A stretch of DNA of 5,571 nt. Origin: Flavobacteriales bacterium (lineage in GTDB: Bacteria; Bacteroidota; Bacteroidia; Flavobacteriales; BACL11). The DNA is taken from contig JABJNS010000175.1 in assembly GCA_018664745.1 (NCBI GenBank), positions 1-5,571 of the forward strand, read 5' to 3'. Positions 1 through 5,490 of this stretch are shown in pieces; positions within the stretch are counted from its first letter, which is position 1; each line of letters begins with the position of its first letter. The notes beneath the pieces are model-generated. The model had not been told where the DNA came from. It did not search any database and saw nothing but the letters and a program-made list of their open reading frames with translations. Both the position numbers and the translations under genes were made by a program.

Positions 1-190
1 AGTAATACTGAAGCTCTAAAGTCATATTGTTACTTGCATCATAAGTAGGCTCTGATTTATATTTCCCCCAAAGCTGATAATTGTTCAAGGTGTCCCGACT
101 ATATCTAATCACACTATCCAAGTTATGTAGGTATTGCCCAAACCCAATCATAGGCAAGCAAAGTAAAATAAGTAGTATTTTTTTCATCAT
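1..190 (-). CDS. N-terminal part of an exported protein of unknown function
   Basis: This is the first 63 codons of a gene that runs off the low-coordinate edge. The protein begins MMKK, followed by a hydrophobic run of about 12 residues and then GFG-Q, a typical Sec signal peptide with probable cleavage just before or after Gln19; there is no lipobox. The mature part that can be seen is hydrophilic and rich in Tyr, Asn and Asp, starting QYLHNLDSVIRYSRD. I do not recognise the family. The ATG at 190 overlaps the TGA of paaY in an ATGA arrangement (4 bp), and a second ATG follows at once at 187, so either could be the start. The overlap suggests translational coupling to paaY and membership in the same transcript. 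The protein is probably periplasmic or sent to the outer membrane or surface, unlike the cytoplasmic catabolic enzymes upstream. Existence of the gene is well supported; its function is unknown. Confidence 0.75.
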   Translation of the reverse strand, partial: MMKKILLILLCLPMIGFGQYLHNLDSVIRYSRDTLNNYQLWGKYKSEPTYDASNNMTLELQYY

Positions 191-780
191 TTTGTTTTTT
201 TCCAAGTATCAAACGTAATTTTTTGTTTCTCTTTTCTATTTTCTTCTATTTCAGTAAGAGGAGTAAATTCTTTCATTAAAGTTCTGCATTCTTCTGGTAA
301 CTGTTGGTATAATTCTGTTCCTTTACTTTTCCAGTTTATCATATCATCCGACACATCTCTTTTAATTTGTGCAGGATTCCCTAGTACAACTTTACGGTTA
401 GGAATTTGCATTTCTCCTTTAACAAAACAAAGAGCTCCAACAATACACTCATCTCCGACATTAGCATCATCCATGACTACCGCATTCATACCTACCATAC
501 TGTTTCTTCCAATATTTGCTCCATGAATAATTGCTCCATGACCAATGTGTGCGTTTTTTTCTAGTACTACATCTTTCCCAGGGAAAATGTGAATAATACA
601 ATTGTCCTGAACATTACAACCATCTTTAATAGTGATCTGCCCCCAATCCCCCCTTAAACTTGCTCCAGGTCCGATATAAACATCCTTTCCGATAATTACA
701 TTTCCAATTATTGTAGCTTCCTTATGCACAAATGAACTTTTATGTATTACTGGTTTATATCCGTTAAATTCGTAAATCAT
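187..780 (-). CDS. paaY: PaaY, gamma-carbonic-anhydrase-fold thioesterase of phenylacetate catabolism
   Basis: A 197-residue left-handed beta-helix (hexapeptide repeat) protein, the same length as PaaY of Escherichia coli. Visible gamma-carbonic-anhydrase signatures are SLRGD (Arg43, Asp45), VQDN (Gln58, Asp59) and three histidines placed like the metal ligands of the family: His64 in NCIIH, and His81 and His86 in HIGHGAIIHG. Residues from about 10 to 140 form the hexapeptide coils. A C-terminal helical tail (WKSKGTELYQ, then PLTEIE and the terminal KITFD region) resembles PaaY rather than the shorter YrdA/CaiE-like proteins. In enterobacteria PaaY is a thioesterase that hydrolyses the CoA thioester of the seven-membered-ring shunt product formed when ring cleavage misfires, so it protects the free CoA pool. 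It acts in the cytosol, probably as a trimer. It lies 18 bp after the DUF6428-like gene with no visible Shine-Dalgarno, and its stop overlaps the next gene. The paa context supports PaaY over a generic gamma-carbonic anhydrase. Confidence 0.93.
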   Translation of the reverse strand: MIYEFNGYKPVIHKSSFVHKEATIIGNVIIGKDVYIGPGASLRGDWGQITIKDGCNVQDNCIIHIFPGKDVVLEKNAHIGHGAIIHGANIGRNSMVGMNAVVMDDANVGDECIVGALCFVKGEMQIPNRKVVLGNPAQIKRDVSDDMINWKSKGTELYQQLPEECRTLMKEFTPLTEIEENRKEKQKITFDTWKKTK

Positions 781-798
781 TAATAGTTTTTTAAATTT

Positions 799-1254
799 CT
801 AACAACACCCATCACTTGTACAACATTCACTTGTTTCTATTTCTTGTTTAGGCTGATCAATACCACAAGCTTCTTTTGCTAAACAATCCGTTAACATAGG
901 TTCTAATATATATTTATCATCTATTAAATTAACAGAATAAATTCCAATTGTATAATCTTGGTATTCCATCTCAATTTCTAAATTATCTAAATCTTCTTTA
1001 ATTAATGATTCTGCTTTTTTAATTATTCCAGATAATTTATAGCTTGATAATCTATGATCATAGTCATCTGAAGTCCATAATTGGAAAGCAACTTTAGAGT
1101 CTTTTCTCATTACTCCACCACAATCCATAAAATGTTTGGTTTTCACTCCCATTTCAGTAATATGAAAATAGGCTGGAATTTTTATTCCATTTTCAATTAT
1201 AAAAGATAATTCTTTTCTGTTTTCTAAACTGCTTTTAAATTCTTTTAATGTCAT
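799..1254 (-). CDS. DUF6428-like protein with a CC-x4-CC C-terminal tail
   Basis: A soluble protein of 151 residues with no signal peptide. From memory it matches the DUF6428 family of Bacteroidota: the start MTLKEFKSSL, the HITEMGVKTKHFMDCGG segment (31-47), FQLWTSDDYDHRLS (57-70) and TDCLAKEACGI (122-132). The family's function is not established; I recall its members beside arsR, arsenate-reductase-like and arsenite-efflux genes. The protein ends in two vicinal cysteine pairs, Cys144-Cys145 and Cys150-Cys151, with further cysteines at 45, 124 and 130, which suggests a soft-metal or metalloid role (inference). The frame is open up to an ATG at 1269, but the start at 1254 fits the family N-terminus better, avoids a 14-bp overlap, and leaves a TAA-A-ATG junction with paaJ, as at paaH-paaI. 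It sits between paaJ and paaY in the same direction, so it is co-transcribed with the catabolic genes although it has no known step in the pathway. Confidence 0.8.
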   Translation of the reverse strand: MTLKEFKSSLENRKELSFIIENGIKIPAYFHITEMGVKTKHFMDCGGVMRKDSKVAFQLWTSDDYDHRLSSYKLSGIIKKAESLIKEDLDNLEIEMEYQDYTIGIYSVNLIDDKYILEPMLTDCLAKEACGIDQPKQEIETSECCTSDGCC

Positions 1255-1255
1255 T

Positions 1256-2455
1256 TTAAACTGATTCAATTATTGTAGCATATCCTTGCCCAACACCAAT
1301 ACACATGGTTACTAATGCGTATTTTTTATTTTGTTTTTTCAATTCAATGGCGGCAGTTTGTAGTATTCTTGTGCCACTTACACCAAGTGGATGGCCTAAA
1401 GCAATTGCTCCACCATTTGGGTTTATTCTGGGGTCATTATCTTCAAGTCCCCATTCTCGGATACAAGCTAATGCTTGAGCAGAAAAAGCTTCATTCAGTT
1501 CAATAATATCCATATCTTCCATAGTTAATCCTGCTTTTTCTAAAGCTTTGTTAGAAGCTTTAACTGGCCCTATTCCCATTATTCTAGGTTCAACACCTAC
1601 CACTGCTGAACTTACAATTTTAGCAAGAGGAGTAAGGTTGTTTTCTTTAACCCCTTTTTCGGATGCTAAAAGCATAGCTGCTGCACCATCATTGAGTCCT
1701 GAAGCGTTTCCTGCAGTTACACTACCACCTTCTTTTTTAAATGCTGTTCTTAATTTTCCTAATATCTCAGTTGTAGTATTTCCTCTGATGAATTCATCTT
1801 TACTAAAAATAATAGGATCTTTTTTTCTTTGTGGAATTTCTACTACAACAATCTCTTGATCAAACCTACCTAAGCTTTGTGCTTTTGCAGCTTTCATTTG
1901 TGAGTTATAGGCAAACATATCTTGGTCCTTACGAGAGATGTTGTACTTCTCTGCTAGGTTTTCAGCAGTATTTCCCATTCCATCTACTCCATATAATTCC
2001 TTCATTTTAGGGTTTACAAAACGCCAACCGAAAGAAGAGTCGTGCATTTGTGCATCTCTACCAAAAGGTTTAGAAACTTTTGAAATTACCCAAGGTCCTC
2101 TTGTCATATTTTCTACTCCACCTGCAATAAACAAATCTCCATCTCCTGCAGTAATAGCTCTATGTGCATGAATTACAGATGACATTCCTGAAGCACATAA
2201 ACGGTTTACCGTTTCTCCAGGAACGGTAAAGGGTAAACCTGCTAGTAGTAAGGACATACGGGCAACATTACGGTTATCTTCTCCTGCTTGATTGGCACAA
2301 CCTAGAATTACATCATCAATTTTACTAGTATCAATTCCAGTTCTTTTTACTAATTCTTTGATAGGAATAGCTCCTAAATCATCAGTTCTTACTTCCTTTA
2401 AAGTTCCTCCAAAGTTTCCAATTGGAGTTCTTACTGCATCAATTATATAAGTCAT
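1256..2455 (-). CDS. paaJ: PaaJ, 3-oxoadipyl-CoA/3-oxo-5,6-dehydrosuberyl-CoA thiolase
   Basis: A 399-residue type II thiolase of normal full length (families run to about 390-400). The nucleophilic cysteine is Cys87 in NRLCASGM; the other active-site elements are NEAF (Asn321), GGAIALGHPLG (His355) and CIGVGQG (Cys385). The covering-loop segment from about 131 to 150 (FGRDAQMHDSSFGWRF) is characteristic of the PcaF/PaaJ group that acts on dicarboxylic 3-oxoacyl-CoAs and separates it from acetoacetyl-CoA thiolases. In phenylacetate breakdown the enzyme works twice: first on 3-oxo-5,6-dehydrosuberyl-CoA after ring opening, then on 3-oxoadipyl-CoA, giving acetyl-CoA and finally succinyl-CoA. 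PcaF of the protocatechuate branch is a close relative, but the surrounding paa genes point to PaaJ. The gene starts 22 bp after the small lipoprotein gene without a Shine-Dalgarno, and one base separates its stop from the next ATG. All catalytic residues are present, so it should be active. Confidence 0.96.
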   Translation of the reverse strand: MTYIIDAVRTPIGNFGGTLKEVRTDDLGAIPIKELVKRTGIDTSKIDDVILGCANQAGEDNRNVARMSLLLAGLPFTVPGETVNRLCASGMSSVIHAHRAITAGDGDLFIAGGVENMTRGPWVISKVSKPFGRDAQMHDSSFGWRFVNPKMKELYGVDGMGNTAENLAEKYNISRKDQDMFAYNSQMKAAKAQSLGRFDQEIVVVEIPQRKKDPIIFSKDEFIRGNTTTEILGKLRTAFKKEGGSVTAGNASGLNDGAAAMLLASEKGVKENNLTPLAKIVSSAVVGVEPRIMGIGPVKASNKALEKAGLTMEDMDIIELNEAFSAQALACIREWGLEDNDPRINPNGGAIALGHPLGVSGTRILQTAAIELKKQNKKYALVTMCIGVGQGYATIIESV

Positions 2456-2477
2456 AATTTATTTTTAGTTTGTGGCT

Positions 2478-2588
2478 TTACCACATTTCTGTTTTAATTT
2501 TCTTCCCTCCATCACATTTACGACTAGTACTACAAGATGCTAATACAAAAGTTAAGCATAAAAAGATTAGTATTGTTTTTTTACTCAT
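2478..2588 (-). CDS. Predicted 36-residue lipoprotein
   Basis: A very small gene between paaI and paaJ. The protein starts MSKK, has a hydrophobic segment (TILIFLCLTFVLA) and a lipobox LASC with Cys19 as the lipidation site. The mature peptide would be only 18 residues, CSTSRKCDGGKKIKTEMW, with a net positive charge of about +3 and a second cysteine. There is no acidic cluster right after Cys19 of the kind used for surface export in Bacteroidota, so an inner or periplasm-facing position is more likely (inference). The frame remains open upstream, with ATGs at 2633 and 2696, but those starts would put about 20 or more polar residues ahead of the signal sequence and the latter overlaps paaI; 2588 is the only start giving a proper signal peptide. 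It lies 49 bp after paaI and 22 bp before paaJ. Short lipoproteins of this kind are often left unannotated. Function unknown; translation is likely but not certain. Confidence 0.6.
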   Translation of the reverse strand: MSKKTILIFLCLTFVLASCSTSRKCDGGKKIKTEMW

Positions 2589-2637
2589 ATTTTCTATTTG
2601 CTTAATTGTATTCGTGAATACTTTGTATTTCATAATT

Positions 2638-3057
2638 CTAATTTTTAGGAAACCACTCTTTTCCAGTACGATAAATTGTACCTTTAAAATGAGCAACTTC
2701 TAGGTTATCTTGGTTTGTAATTGTAATATAATATAAAGCAGTTTTACTTGTTTTATTCATCTCTTTACTAGTAGCGGTTAGTACATCACCCTTTGTCACT
2801 TTTTTAGTATGAGAAATGGAAGTTTCAATAGAAACAGCTTGTATGCCATCTGCATTTGCAGCAAAAGCCAAACAACTATCCGCAAGGGAATAAGTAATTC
2901 CACCATGGGCTATAGCAAAACCATTAGTCATTTCTTGTCTAACTTTTAGTTGCAATTTGCAAAACCCAGCAGTGATTTCCATAATCTCAATGCCTAGCCA
3001 TTGGCTAAAAGGATCTCCATTCATCATTTTATCTACTACTTTTTTTGCTAGATCCAT
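2638..3057 (-). CDS. paaI: PaaI, hotdog-fold acyl-CoA thioesterase
   Basis: A 139-residue single hotdog-domain protein, the normal size for PaaI (about 140). The signature NGFAIAHGGITYSLAD (45-60) contains the His51-Gly52-Gly53 turn and Asp60, which lines up with the catalytic aspartate (Asp61) of the E. coli enzyme on the central helix. PaaI hydrolyses ring-hydroxylated and related phenylacetyl-CoA esters in the cytosol. Its accepted role is to release CoA when dead-end intermediates build up. It is expected to be a tetramer. The start at 3057 (MDLAKKVVDKM) is chosen because it matches the usual beginning of the family and follows the paaH stop after one base (TAA-A-ATG). The alternative ATG at 3084 would add nine residues and overlap paaH by 26 bp. 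It lies directly after paaH, a common paa gene order. Confidence 0.94.
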   Translation of the reverse strand: MDLAKKVVDKMMNGDPFSQWLGIEIMEITAGFCKLQLKVRQEMTNGFAIAHGGITYSLADSCLAFAANADGIQAVSIETSISHTKKVTKGDVLTATSKEMNKTSKTALYYITITNQDNLEVAHFKGTIYRTGKEWFPKN

Positions 3058-3058
3058 T

Positions 3059-4210
3059 TTAGTAAAATGTTTTATTTGCAGCAACCATTCTTTTTAATAA
3101 TGGGGAAGGCCTGTATCTGTCTTCACCATATTCTGCTTGTAAATCTTCAAGTTGTTTTAAAACATTTTCTAAGCCAATTTCATCTGCCCAAGCGAGTAAT
3201 CCTTTAGGATAATTTACTCCTTTAGTCATGGCCAAGTCAATGTCTTCTTTGGTTGAAATATTTAAGAAAAGTGCATCAGCAGCTTCATTAATTAGCATAG
3301 CTAACACGCGCCATAAAATTATTTTCCCTAGATCCCTATCTTCATTTGCTTGTGGCGTTTCAGTGGAGTAGTCATAATATCCTCTTCCTGATTTTCTACC
3401 CAAATATCCAGCTTCCATCATTCTTTTTTGTGTGAAAGAAGGTTTATATCTTGAATCAAAATAGAAGGCAGTAAATACAGTTTCAGTAACAGTATAATTG
3501 ATATCATTTCCTATGTAGTCCATGAGTTGAAAGGGTCCCATTCTAAAGCCACCAAGTTCACGCATTGCCCAATCAATAGTGGAAAAATCAGCAATTCCCT
3601 CTTCATAAATCCTTAGCGCCTCACCATAAAAAGGGCGAGCAACACGATTTACAATAAATCCTGGAGTATCCTTTGTTATAACGGTAACTTTTTTCCAAGA
3701 ATCAATCATTGATTTAGCTTTAGTTAAAGTGCTTTCTGCTGTTTGTACAGCAGGAATAATCTCTACTAAAGGCATCAATGGTGCCGGATTAAAAAAGTGA
3801 ATTCCAACAACTCGTTCAGGTTTTGTTAAGGCACTAGCAATTGAGGCAATAGATAGGGAAGAGGTGTTGGATGCAATAATGCAATCCGCATCTACCAAGC
3901 TTTCAATTTCAGTAAACACTTTTTGTTTTATAGCTAGGTTTTCAATAATAGCTTCAATAACCAATCCACTTTCTGCAACTTCTTTTATGTTTTTTGTGAA
4001 GTTTATTCTTCCTAGAATTGCTTCATTTTCTTCTTGGCTTATTCTTTCTTTTTCAACTAAGCGGTTAAGAATTTTTTTAAGTTTTATTTCAGCATTTTCA
4101 ATTGCTCCATCAAAAGAATCGTACAAACAAACTTCATGTCCGTTTGTAGCAGCAATCTGAGCAATACCTGCTCCCATAGTTCCTGCACCAATTACACTTA
4201 CTTTCATCAT
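3059..4210 (-). CDS. paaH: PaaH, NAD-dependent 3-hydroxyadipyl-CoA dehydrogenase
   Basis: A 383-residue 3-hydroxyacyl-CoA dehydrogenase. The Rossmann domain opens at once with VIGAGTMGAGIAQ (Gly8, Gly10, Gly13) and has Asp31 at the end of strand 2, which fits NAD use. The catalytic elements are SNTSSL (Ser117), GIHFFNP (His138 with Asn141), Glu150 and TPGFIVNR (Asn188). The first helical C-terminal domain runs from about 183 to 281, ending GRKSGRGYYDY. A second, degenerate copy follows from about 295 to 383 (INEAADALF, then GVNYPKGLLAWAD). Enterobacterial PaaH is about 475 residues because it carries an extra segment between these two domains; here the copies nearly abut. The role is oxidation of 3-hydroxyadipyl-CoA to 3-oxoadipyl-CoA, feeding PaaJ. 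The first ATG directly abuts the paaG stop and a second ATG at 4207 is equally plausible. A fatty-acid role is possible in principle, but the context favours phenylacetate. Confidence 0.94.
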   Translation of the reverse strand: MMKVSVIGAGTMGAGIAQIAATNGHEVCLYDSFDGAIENAEIKLKKILNRLVEKERISQEENEAILGRINFTKNIKEVAESGLVIEAIIENLAIKQKVFTEIESLVDADCIIASNTSSLSIASIASALTKPERVVGIHFFNPAPLMPLVEIIPAVQTAESTLTKAKSMIDSWKKVTVITKDTPGFIVNRVARPFYGEALRIYEEGIADFSTIDWAMRELGGFRMGPFQLMDYIGNDINYTVTETVFTAFYFDSRYKPSFTQKRMMEAGYLGRKSGRGYYDYSTETPQANEDRDLGKIILWRVLAMLINEAADALFLNISTKEDIDLAMTKGVNYPKGLLAWADEIGLENVLKQLEDLQAEYGEDRYRPSPLLKRMVAANKTFY

Positions 4211-4981
4211 TTATTCTCCTTTAAAGGTTGGTTTTCTTTTTTCTAAAAATGCTTGTACTCCCTCATTAAAATCAGCAGTGTTTCCTGCAATAGTTTGGCA
4301 CTGATCTTCCATTGTTAATTGTTGCTCTAGGTTATTGCTGTAAGAAGCATTTAATAAACGTTTTGTTAATCCTAATCCTTTGGTTGGCATTGCAGCAAGT
4401 TTACTTACTAGTTTCCAACTTTCTCTCTCAAACTCTTCAGTAGAATAGGATTTGTATATCATTCCCATATCTACTGCATCTTTAGCAGAAACAGGTTCGG
4501 CAGTCATCATTAAAGCTGCTGCTTTTTGCATTCCTACAAGTCTTGGTAAAAAGAATGTTCCTGCACTATCAGGAATAAGACCAATTTTACTAAATGCTTG
4601 TATAAATGAGGCGTTTTCAGTAGCAACAACAATATCGCAAGCAATAGCAATACTTGCACCTGCACCTGCTGCTACTCCATTTACGGCAGCTACAACAGGT
4701 TTTTCTATAGCTCTAATTTTACGAATTATAGGATTGTAGTGTTCTTGTACAATTTGTGTTAATTTTGGTCCATTAGGATCAGTAGCTTCACCAAGATCTT
4801 GCCCAGCACAAAATGCTTTTCCAGTAGCAGTAATTAATATAGCTCTAACTGCTTTATCAGTATTGCAAGCATCAAGAGTGCTTTGTAATTGTAATGCCAT
4901 TTCTCTTACAAAAGAATGGTATTTATCAGGTCGGTTTAAGGTGATTTTTCCTACACCATCAATCAATTCGTATTGTATCAT
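4211..4981 (-). CDS. paaG: PaaG, ring-1,2-epoxyphenylacetyl-CoA isomerase (crotonase family)
   Basis: A 256-residue crotonase-fold protein. LNRPDKYHSF (15-24), FCAGQDL (57-63) and VNGVAAGAGAS (100-110) supply the CoA-binding and oxyanion-hole elements. FSKIGLIPDSAGTFFLPRLVG (130-150) holds Asp138, matching the single catalytic aspartate of E. coli PaaG. The glutamates of a true enoyl-CoA hydratase are not in the expected places: Ala109 to Ala112 sits where the first would lie. The DPxGP segment (68-72) and terminal FKGE also look like PaaG. The enzyme converts ring-1,2-epoxyphenylacetyl-CoA to the oxepin form and can shift the double bond of a later didehydroadipyl-CoA intermediate. The usual DCGG or DSGG motif reads DSAG here, a mild change. 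The start at 4981 is immediately preceded by a perfect inverted repeat. The gene follows paaD by 56 bp and abuts paaH. No separate PaaF-type hydratase is present in the window. Confidence 0.9.
   Translation of the reverse strand: MIQYELIDGVGKITLNRPDKYHSFVREMALQLQSTLDACNTDKAVRAILITATGKAFCAGQDLGEATDPNGPKLTQIVQEHYNPIIRKIRAIEKPVVAAVNGVAAGAGASIAIACDIVVATENASFIQAFSKIGLIPDSAGTFFLPRLVGMQKAAALMMTAEPVSAKDAVDMGMIYKSYSTEEFERESWKLVSKLAAMPTKGLGLTKRLLNASYSNNLEQQLTMEDQCQTIAGNTADFNEGVQAFLEKRKPTFKGE
4216..4221 (-). promoter_or_regulatory. Shine-Dalgarno-like sequence for paaH
   Basis: The minus strand reads AAAGGAGAATAA directly before the paaH ATG. AAGGAG ends five bases before the first ATG (4210) and eight bases before the second (4207), so it slightly favours the second start. 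It is built from the last codons of paaG (Lys-Gly-Glu-stop). It is the only strong Shine-Dalgarno match I see before a gene in this window. In Bacteroidota such sequences matter less than in proteobacteria, so its effect is uncertain. Confidence 0.4.
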
Positions 4982-5001
4982 GCTTAAATTTAGATTTAAG
5001 C
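4982..5001. repeat. Perfect 8-bp inverted repeat touching the paaG start codon
   Basis: The plus strand reads GCTTAAAT-TTAG-ATTTAAGC: two perfect 8-bp arms around a 4-base loop. In the transcript the hairpin would end one base before the paaG AUG and would cover the place where a ribosome first contacts the message. No run of U follows it, so it does not look like an intrinsic terminator. It could be a translational control element, a processing or stability hairpin between paaD and paaG, or a binding site for a dimeric regulator. The stem has only two G-C pairs, so it would be weak. Confidence 0.5.
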
Positions 5002-5037
5002 CGCTAAAATAAGAAAAATAAGGGGTTTAAACGAATG

Positions 5038-5490
5038 TTATATACACTTGAAAAAATCAAAGGGTTCAAGGCAATCAATACACTTAAATAATGATTTACA
5101 AGCAGTTGACCCAAACTCACTAATTAAAGTAGTGTTTTCGGAATTACATTGAGGACAAATTACGATATTAGAAGGCGGTGCAATTCCGAATTTCCTAAGT
5201 TTTTCTTTGGTTTCATCAGTCATCCAATCGGTAGTCCATGCAGGAGCATAAACTATTTTTAATTCAAAATTATTGATTCCATTTTCTGTCAAACAAATTT
5301 TTATATCATCCATGAATGTTTTTACAGCAGGACAACCAGAATAGGTAGGAGTGATGGAAATAGTAAAGGAGTTATTCTCAAATTTTACTTCTCGAATAAC
5401 TCCTAGTTCTACAACTGAAATTACAGGAATTTCAGGATCAGGAACAGTATTTAAAAGTTCCCAAATGTATTTAGTGTTACCACTTTGCAT
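5038..5490 (-). CDS. paaD: PaaD, SufT/MIP18-like assembly factor of the phenylacetyl-CoA epoxidase
   Basis: A 150-residue protein in two parts. Residues 1 to about 100 are a DUF59/MIP18-type domain with DPEIPVISVVELG (18-30), the conserved cysteine Cys53 in YSGCPA, and W85-x3-W89 followed by KFGIAPP (100-106). Residues 112 to 150 are a zinc-ribbon-like tail with Cys112 and Cys115 (CPQC), Cys131 in SEFGSTACK, Cys137 and Cys140 (CIDC) and the terminal EPFDFFKCI; this tail is diagnostic of PaaD and is absent from plain SufT proteins. PaaD is encoded with the multicomponent epoxidase but was not required in the purified PaaABCE activity. Its relation to iron-sulfur assembly proteins suggests it helps mature the diiron or iron-sulfur centres, a role still mostly inferred. 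It is cytosolic. The start at 5490 overlaps the end of paaC by 14 bp, which suggests translational coupling. It is followed by a 56-bp gap before paaG. Confidence 0.95.
   Translation of the reverse strand: MQSGNTKYIWELLNTVPDPEIPVISVVELGVIREVKFENNSFTISITPTYSGCPAVKTFMDDIKICLTENGINNFELKIVYAPAWTTDWMTDETKEKLRKFGIAPPSNIVICPQCNSENTTLISEFGSTACKSLFKCIDCLEPFDFFKCI

Noticed and set aside
210..217. TACGTTTG on the minus strand, matching the Bacteroidota -7 promoter consensus TAnnTTTG, upstream of the exported-protein gene
   Set aside because: There is no TTG-type -33 element at the right distance, it lies inside paaY, and one 8-base degenerate match is expected by chance in AT-rich DNA.
1255..1269. Longer start for the DUF6428-like protein at 1269
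   Set aside because: It adds five residues not matching the family start and overlaps paaJ; the ATG at 1254 fits better.
1315..2171. Plus-strand open frames opposite the thiolase gene (1315-1506, 1548-1859, 1938-2171)
   Set aside because: They lie fully antisense to a complete thiolase with intact catalytic motifs, and their translations show no recognisable domain; they are shadow frames.
2471..2485. Inverted repeat TGTGG-CTTTA-CCACA around the lipoprotein stop codon, considered as a terminator
   Set aside because: The stem is only 5 bp and, in the direction of transcription, is followed by an A-rich rather than a U-rich stretch, so it does not resemble an intrinsic terminator before paaJ.
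2470..2703. Plus-strand 77-codon hydrophobic frame
   Set aside because: It is antisense to the small lipoprotein and the end of paaI. Its hydrophobic look follows from reading AT-rich DNA backwards, and it has no family resemblance.
3864..4739. Plus-strand frames at 3864-4160 and 4452-4739
   Set aside because: Antisense to the well-supported paaH and paaG genes, with no domain or start signal.
5025..5032. Palindrome GTTTAAAC in the paaD-paaG gap, considered as an operator
   Set aside because: A single 8-bp AT-rich palindrome with no second copy in the window is too weak to call a regulator site.
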